The notes under the pieces are model-generated. The model made no database searches and was not told where the DNA came from. It worked only from the letters and a program-made list of their open reading frames with translations. From JAPLFM01 sp964650885 (GTDB lineage: Bacteria > Bacteroidota > Ignavibacteria > Kapaibacteriales > UBA2268), in contig CAZYXG010000037.1 of NCBI GenBank assembly GCA_964650885.1, positions 1-28,045 of the forward strand: a DNA stretch of 28,045 nucleotides, given 5' to 3'. The stretch's first letter is position 1. Every line of letters begins with the position of its first letter. A program made the translations under genes and the position numbers. Shown here in pieces: positions 23,710-28,045 of this stretch.

Positions 23710-25092
23710 TTAAAACTTGTAAGAAATACCACCTGAGAACACGGTGAATTTGCTAAAATTGGAATCAAAAAATACAGCGAAATTACCAATATCTTTTCTT
23801 AAACCTAATATGAATTTGAAACTACTTTCTTGCAAAGAAAGAGAAGTAGTTTGTGGTCTTGTATCGCCTGGATAGCCAGGTGAAGCAGGAAACTTAGCAG
23901 GTTTTGGCTCATAATTTGGGTCAGTTGGTGGCAAATCCCAATTTGTATTATATTGAATTAATCCCAAACTTACCATAGTTTCTTGCGAAAGTGTGTAAGT
24001 AAATTTAGAATCTATATCCAAATAATCATAGCCAAGACCAGTATAAATATCGAACCAGCCATCAATACTTTTACTAACTTGCACATTGAAATTATAGATA
24101 TTTCCAGTTGCTTTCAATTTAGAGTTTGTAACTCCAACCGAGTTTTCTAAATCTGTATATTGATAAACAGCTTGCACAGCAATATTAATTTCTTTAGGAT
24201 TTGATAAATACTGATTGATGTTGTGCTTTAAGCCGAAGCCATAAAAAGCAAAATCACCAATATTTGTTCCCAAATTCACTTTGGGTACGAATCTTATTAA
24301 AGCTTCTGTACCATACCAAGAGCCAATCTCAAGTTGAGGAACACCAGCAGCCAAAAAGCGATAATCTCCGCCAGGAGGCAAAGTGAAGACACCAGGAAGT
24401 TTAGCTAATATATTATTTATAGTATCTTGCAATGCTTTATTAATAATATCATTTCCACCAGATAAAGCACGCAATGATGGGTCTGAATTTAAGAAATCAA
24501 CTCTATTCTTTGCAATTGATTGCATTGTGTTTTGAGGTAATTCGAAAACAGCATCACTTTTTCCAAGAACAGTTGCTGCTCTTTCTGGAGTTTTTAATGA
24601 ACCTTTTGTTATTCCAGTTCCATCGTTAGTACCATTTATTCCATCATAAACAATTGATTTGAAAAGGTATCTAACTAAATTAGCAGTATCTAACTTTGAA
24701 ATTTCTAATTTTTGTGTAGTTGGATTAAAAGTAGTAGAGACAAAAGGTAAAACTTTCACAACTTCAAACTTCTCTTGAGGTAATTGCGGTACATAAGAAC
24801 GCATATCATCTGTTACGCTTCCAAACATACCATTCAAACTTACTCTAAAGTATGGACTTTCTACTTTCACTGGTACTTCAGCAGTTGTGAAAAATCGGGC
24901 ATTGGAAGTTGCATTGATTGCTTGCACTAATGGCTGCATAAATGGTACACCATTCAAATCGAAAATGTCTTTCGAAATTGAACGAGTAAGCTCCACAGAA
25001 GATCTATTAGCATTTGGGCAATTACAATCATCTTGTGAATATAAATTGCTAAATGCAAAAATTGATAATACAATTACTAATAGTTTTTTCAT
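23710..25092 (-). CDS. DUF6588-like exported outer-membrane protein
   Basis: The start is the ATG at 25092 (460 residues), which gives a clean signal peptide (MKKLLVIVLSIFAFSNLYSQ). The frame is open 41 codons further upstream, but that part is the other frame of the small membrane gene. The body matches what I know of DUF6588 proteins: GVPQLEIGSWYGTEALIRFVP, FYGFGLKHNINQYL, then AVQAVYQYTDL and a YTGLGYDYLD strand. The many alternating strands and the final GGISYKF suggest an outer-membrane barrel. A short CNCPNAN cysteine motif follows the signal peptide. Its start overlaps the stop of the small gene by 4 nt (ATGA), and folD follows without a gap. Function of the family is unknown. Confidence 0.85.
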   Translation of the reverse strand: MKKLLVIVLSIFAFSNLYSQDDCNCPNANRSSVELTRSISKDIFDLNGVPFMQPLVQAINATSNARFFTTAEVPVKVESPYFRVSLNGMFGSVTDDMRSYVPQLPQEKFEVVKVLPFVSTTFNPTTQKLEISKLDTANLVRYLFKSIVYDGINGTNDGTGITKGSLKTPERAATVLGKSDAVFELPQNTMQSIAKNRVDFLNSDPSLRALSGGNDIINKALQDTINNILAKLPGVFTLPPGGDYRFLAAGVPQLEIGSWYGTEALIRFVPKVNLGTNIGDFAFYGFGLKHNINQYLSNPKEINIAVQAVYQYTDLENSVGVTNSKLKATGNIYNFNVQVSKSIDGWFDIYTGLGYDYLDIDSKFTYTLSQETMVSLGLIQYNTNWDLPPTDPNYEPKPAKFPASPGYPGDTRPQTTSLSLQESSFKFILGLRKDIGNFAVFFDSNFSKFTVFSGGISYKF

Positions 25093-25265
25093 TTTAATAA
25101 CTTCCCTTTTACTAAGAAATACACTGGAATGCTCACAATAGCTATAAAAACTAAGGAAAACATTATACTTAATGCGGCAAAGAATACTGCAAAAAGTATT
25201 TTCATTACTTGCCAAAGTATGTATCCAGCCACTAACGCTATGGCTACAGAAATTAAATTTTTCAT
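25089..25265 (-). CDS. Small two-helix membrane protein
   Basis: This 58-residue peptide is almost entirely hydrophobic, with two predicted membrane segments at about residues 3-20 and 23-50. It ends with a basic KGKLLK tail, so the C-terminus is probably cytoplasmic. The start is an ATG with AGGT about 10 nt upstream; a TTG 12 codons earlier lies next to the hppA terminator and is less likely. The ATGA overlap with the DUF6588-like gene suggests translational coupling. No family is recognised. Confidence 0.65.
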   Translation of the reverse strand: MKNLISVAIALVAGYILWQVMKILFAVFFAALSIMFSLVFIAIVSIPVYFLVKGKLLK

Positions 25266-25300
25266 ACGATTTTTACCTATAATTGCTTTGCAATATAACA

Positions 25301-25328
25301 AAAAAAGGTCGGATTTAATCCGACCTTT
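25301..25328 (-). terminator. Rho-independent terminator of hppA
   Basis: On the minus strand AAAGGTCGGA pairs with TCCGACCTTT around a 5- to 8-nt AT loop, followed by a run of seven T. It lies 22 nt after the hppA stop codon and separates it from the next unit. Confidence 0.95.
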
Positions 25329-25349
25329 CTTTAAACATTTGTTAATTCT

Positions 25350-27806
25350 TTAGTTAGCAGTTGGTCTTTTTGGGATTCTCATTTTGTAGAAACTTCTCCA
25401 AACAAAATAGAAAGCAATCAATAAGAACACTAATCCTACATAAGGAGCAATTGGAGCAAATGATTTAACCATTGCCATTTCCATTGCCAAAATACCGAAA
25501 AGAGTAGTGAATTTAATAATTGGATTCAAAGCAACAGATGAAGTATCTTTAAATGGATCGCCAACTGTATCGCCCACAACACAAGCTGAATGCAATTCAG
25601 TACCTTTTTCTTTCAATTCAGTTTCTACGATTTTTTTAGCATTATCCCAGCAACCGCCAGCATTTGCCATAAACATCGCTTGATAAAGACCAAACAATGC
25701 TATTGACATCAAATAGCTGATAAAGAAAGCTGTTGGAGTGTAGTTTGTTCCTTGTGGAGCAGAAAAGAATGCAAAAGCCAATGTGAAGCAGAATACACCA
25801 ATGAAGATATTAAACATACCTTTTTGAGCATATTGAGTACAAATCTGAACAACTTTCTTAGAATTTTCAGTAGATGCTGATTGATTATTTAAATCAATAT
25901 TTTTCTTGATGAAGTCAACTGCTTGAAATGCTCCAGTTGTTACCGCTTGAATAGAAGCACCAGTGAACCAATAAATCACAGCTCCACCACAAAGCAATCC
26001 AAACAAAGTGAATGGATTTAATAAACTTAGTACTCCAGAGATTGCTAATTTAAGTGCATCTGGATTAGTGATTCCTAAATCAATTCCATAAGCTTTTTGC
26101 AGTACCAATACCAATGAGAAAATCATAGTAGTAGCACCAACTACCGCAGTACCAATTAATACTGGTTTTGATGTTGCTTTGAAAGTATTTCCAGCACCAT
26201 CGTTTTCTTCTAAATATTGTTTAGCGTGTTCGAAATCTGGTTTGAAACCATAATCTTTTTCAATTTCAGCTGCAATATTTGGCAATGTTTCAATTAGTGA
26301 TAGTTCATAGATTGATTGAGCATTGTCAGTAATTGGGCCATAGCTATCTACTGCAATAGTTACAGGTCCCATAGAAAGGAAACCAAATGCTAATAATCCA
26401 AAAGCAAAAATTGTTTGATAGCCCATAAATGCAGAAAGACCTTGCTCCCCTACCATATATGCTGCCCACATCAATCCAAAGAATACCATTCCTTTCCAGA
26501 AAGCTGAAAAATTACCAGCAGATAAACCAGAAAGAATATTCAATGAAGCTCCACCTTCGCGGCTGGCAGCAACTACTTCTCTCGTGTGAGCTGCTTTAGT
26601 TGAAGTAAAGATTTTTGTAAATTCTGGTATAAGAGCAGCACCCAAAGTACCTAAACTCATTATCAAAGAAAGCAATAACCATAGATTATTTTGACCATTG
26701 ATAGAAATACCAGATAACATCCAATATGACACAGCAAAAGTAGCAATTATAGCTAAAATTGAATTTACCCAAACCAATGAAGTTAAAGGAACTTCAAAGT
26801 CCATATCTTTCACTTTGCTATATCTTATGTTACTAATTACATCATTTACATAATAAGCAGCTATCGAAGCAATTACCATTGACACACCAACTGCAAATAT
26901 CCAAGTGATAATCTGAGTTTGGAATGCGTTTGATACACTCAATAGAATAAAGCTAATCAAAGCAACTAACGTTACACCATAAGTTTCAAAACCATCTGCT
27001 GTTGGTCCAACGCTATCGCCAGCGTTATCGCCAGTACAATCGGCAATTACACCAGGATTAGCAGGATCATCTTCTTTCAAATTGAATACAATTTTCATTA
27101 AGTCAGCACCGATATCTGCGATTTTTGTGAAGATACCACCTGCAATCCTAAGCACTGAAGCACCCAAAGACTCACCAATAGCAAAACCAATAAAGCATAC
27201 ACCAGCATATATTTTAGGAACAGTCAAAAGAATTATAAGCATTAAGATAAGCTCAACACATATCAATAATACACCAATACTTAAACCTGATTTTAAAGGA
27301 ATTTTCAATAATTTCAATGGTTTGCTTTCCAATGAAGCAAATGCCATACGAGCATTAGCATAAGTATTTACTCTAATACCAAACCAAGCAACTGAATATG
27401 AACCAAGAATACCAATTATTGAGAATAGCAAAATAAGTGCTATACCTTGGAACGACATACCCTGCAATGCACCGAAATAAATTGCAATGATAGAACCAAT
27501 CAGTAACTCTAAATAAACTATAAATTTACCTTGTTGGATAAGGTAAGTCTTTGCAGTTTCAAAGATTAGCTGTGCAACATCGAGCATTGATTTATGTGCT
27601 CTCAAATTTTTCACTTGGAAAAATGTGAAAATTCCGAATCCAAGACCAAGTACACAAACAACTAAACCTAAATAAAGTATGTTTGTTTGATTTGCATCAA
27701 AAGCAGGAAGGATTAAATCCGCTTCGCTACTGAAGGCAAAATTGCTCATAGCAAAGAACAATGCTAAGAATGAAGCAGGTTTAAAGTAATTTCTCAAATT
27801 GAACAT
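25350..27806 (-). CDS. hppA: Membrane-bound ion-translocating pyrophosphatase
   Basis: The enzyme couples pyrophosphate hydrolysis to pumping of H+ (some relatives pump Na+) across the inner membrane. The 818 residues contain about 16 hydrophobic segments. Substrate-site blocks are GGIFTKIADIGADL near 223-235, EDDPANPGVIADCTGDNAGD near 245-264, FETYGVT, AVDSYGPITDNAQSIYELS near 485-503 and the C-terminal VVGDTVGDPFKDTSS. The GNTFKAT motif carries Lys543, the residue found in K+-independent members instead of Ala. Two oddities fit a divergent subgroup: the usual DNVGDNVGD reads DCTGDNAGD, and the loop before GNTFKAT is about a dozen residues longer than usual. The ion transported cannot be decided by eye. 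The N-terminus may be a cleaved signal peptide. GGAG lies 12 nt upstream of the ATG, rather far. Confidence 0.96.
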   Translation of the reverse strand: MFNLRNYFKPASFLALFFAMSNFAFSSEADLILPAFDANQTNILYLGLVVCVLGLGFGIFTFFQVKNLRAHKSMLDVAQLIFETAKTYLIQQGKFIVYLELLIGSIIAIYFGALQGMSFQGIALILLFSIIGILGSYSVAWFGIRVNTYANARMAFASLESKPLKLLKIPLKSGLSIGVLLICVELILMLIILLTVPKIYAGVCFIGFAIGESLGASVLRIAGGIFTKIADIGADLMKIVFNLKEDDPANPGVIADCTGDNAGDSVGPTADGFETYGVTLVALISFILLSVSNAFQTQIITWIFAVGVSMVIASIAAYYVNDVISNIRYSKVKDMDFEVPLTSLVWVNSILAIIATFAVSYWMLSGISINGQNNLWLLLSLIMSLGTLGAALIPEFTKIFTSTKAAHTREVVAASREGGASLNILSGLSAGNFSAFWKGMVFFGLMWAAYMVGEQGLSAFMGYQTIFAFGLLAFGFLSMGPVTIAVDSYGPITDNAQSIYELSLIETLPNIAAEIEKDYGFKPDFEHAKQYLEENDGAGNTFKATSKPVLIGTAVVGATTMIFSLVLVLQKAYGIDLGITNPDALKLAISGVLSLLNPFTLFGLLCGGAVIYWFTGASIQAVTTGAFQAVDFIKKNIDLNNQSASTENSKKVVQICTQYAQKGMFNIFIGVFCFTLAFAFFSAPQGTNYTPTAFFISYLMSIALFGLYQAMFMANAGGCWDNAKKIVETELKEKGTELHSACVVGDTVGDPFKDTSSVALNPIIKFTTLFGILAMEMAMVKSFAPIAPYVGLVFLLIAFYFVWRSFYKMRIPKRPTAN

Positions 27807-28045
27807 GAGTAAGAGATACTCCGATTAGTTTGACAAGTTTATAAATTATGTTAATTACAAGCAAGGAATTTAAGTATTTTTTTAATCTTAACCATATTTT
27901 TATTTTAAACAAACAAGACAAGTCTAAAAATAGAAGTGTTATATTCCTATATCAAACACCAAAATTCAATTATGAGTGATAAATTATGAATGAAAAAATA
28001 TTATTTCTCCCTATTGTCTTAAGCCGGTATAAGTTGACACAATAA
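27807..28045. other. Gene-free stretch upstream of hppA
   Basis: No credible gene is visible on either strand. The region presumably holds the hppA promoter on the minus strand, but I cannot point to a clear -33/-7 pair. Plus-strand frames near 27972-28045 are under 20 codons. Short GAGTGA/TGAATGA-like simple repeats occur near 27972-27994, similar in style to those at the left window edge. Confidence 0.5.

Noticed and set aside
23710..25215. Longer start for the DUF6588-like gene
   Set aside because: The extra 41 residues overlap the small membrane gene in another frame and would bury the clear signal peptide that begins at 25092.
27986..28045. Short plus-strand frame near the right edge
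   Set aside because: Only 19 codons, no ribosome-binding site, no recognisable content.

Overview
The window is AT-rich bacterial chromosome, densely coded, with almost every gene on the minus strand. The gene set points to the Bacteroidota/Chlorobiota side of the FCB group, perhaps an Ignavibacteria- or Kapabacteria-like lineage. Supporting traits are a DUF1573 protein with the PGCGC motif, a secreted multi-domain protein ending in a module like the T9SS (type IX secretion) C-terminal sorting domain, a DUF6588-like outer-membrane protein, a class II photolyase, and a membrane pyrophosphatase of the divergent type. The lineage is inference; no rRNA or tRNA gene was seen.

Layout, in minus-strand transcription order from the right end. 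(1) hppA (27806-25350), a membrane H+-pyrophosphatase, ends at a strong hairpin terminator. (2) A tightly packed unit follows: a 58-residue membrane peptide (25265-25089), a DUF6588-like protein (25092-23710), folD (23709-22828) and an RluA-type pseudouridine synthase (22807-22043). The first pair overlaps by 4 nt and the second pair has zero spacing. (3) Next come a small unknown protein (21908-21507), tilS with an unusual ~405-residue low-complexity N-terminal extension (21432-18751), ftsH (18691-16661) and a protein with five exact 77-residue repeats (16598-14991). A symmetric hairpin closes this unit. (4) A plus-strand island at 13335-14929 holds a DUF1573 protein and the remains of a lipoprotein/membrane gene broken by two frameshifts and a stop. 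(5) A minus-strand run from 13171 to 6546 carries three coupled envelope genes (secreted choice-of-anchor D/cohesin-like protein, outer-membrane barrel, TPR protein), then an acidic protein and obg, and ends at a terminator at 6471-6496. (6) tex and a TPR/PsbP-like protein follow, then nuoD standing without other nuo genes and ending at its own terminator. Last is phr, with a perfect 13-bp dyad just upstream.

Most recognised genes are housekeeping: tRNA and rRNA modification, one-carbon metabolism, membrane protein quality control, ribosome-linked GTPase, respiration, energy coupling and DNA repair. The lineage-specific content is mainly envelope proteins and repeat proteins. No mobile element, CRISPR array, toxin-antitoxin pair or defence system was seen. 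The most unusual items are the broken lipoprotein gene, the exact-period repeat protein next to ftsH, the TilS extension, and the two inverted repeats in promoter regions.
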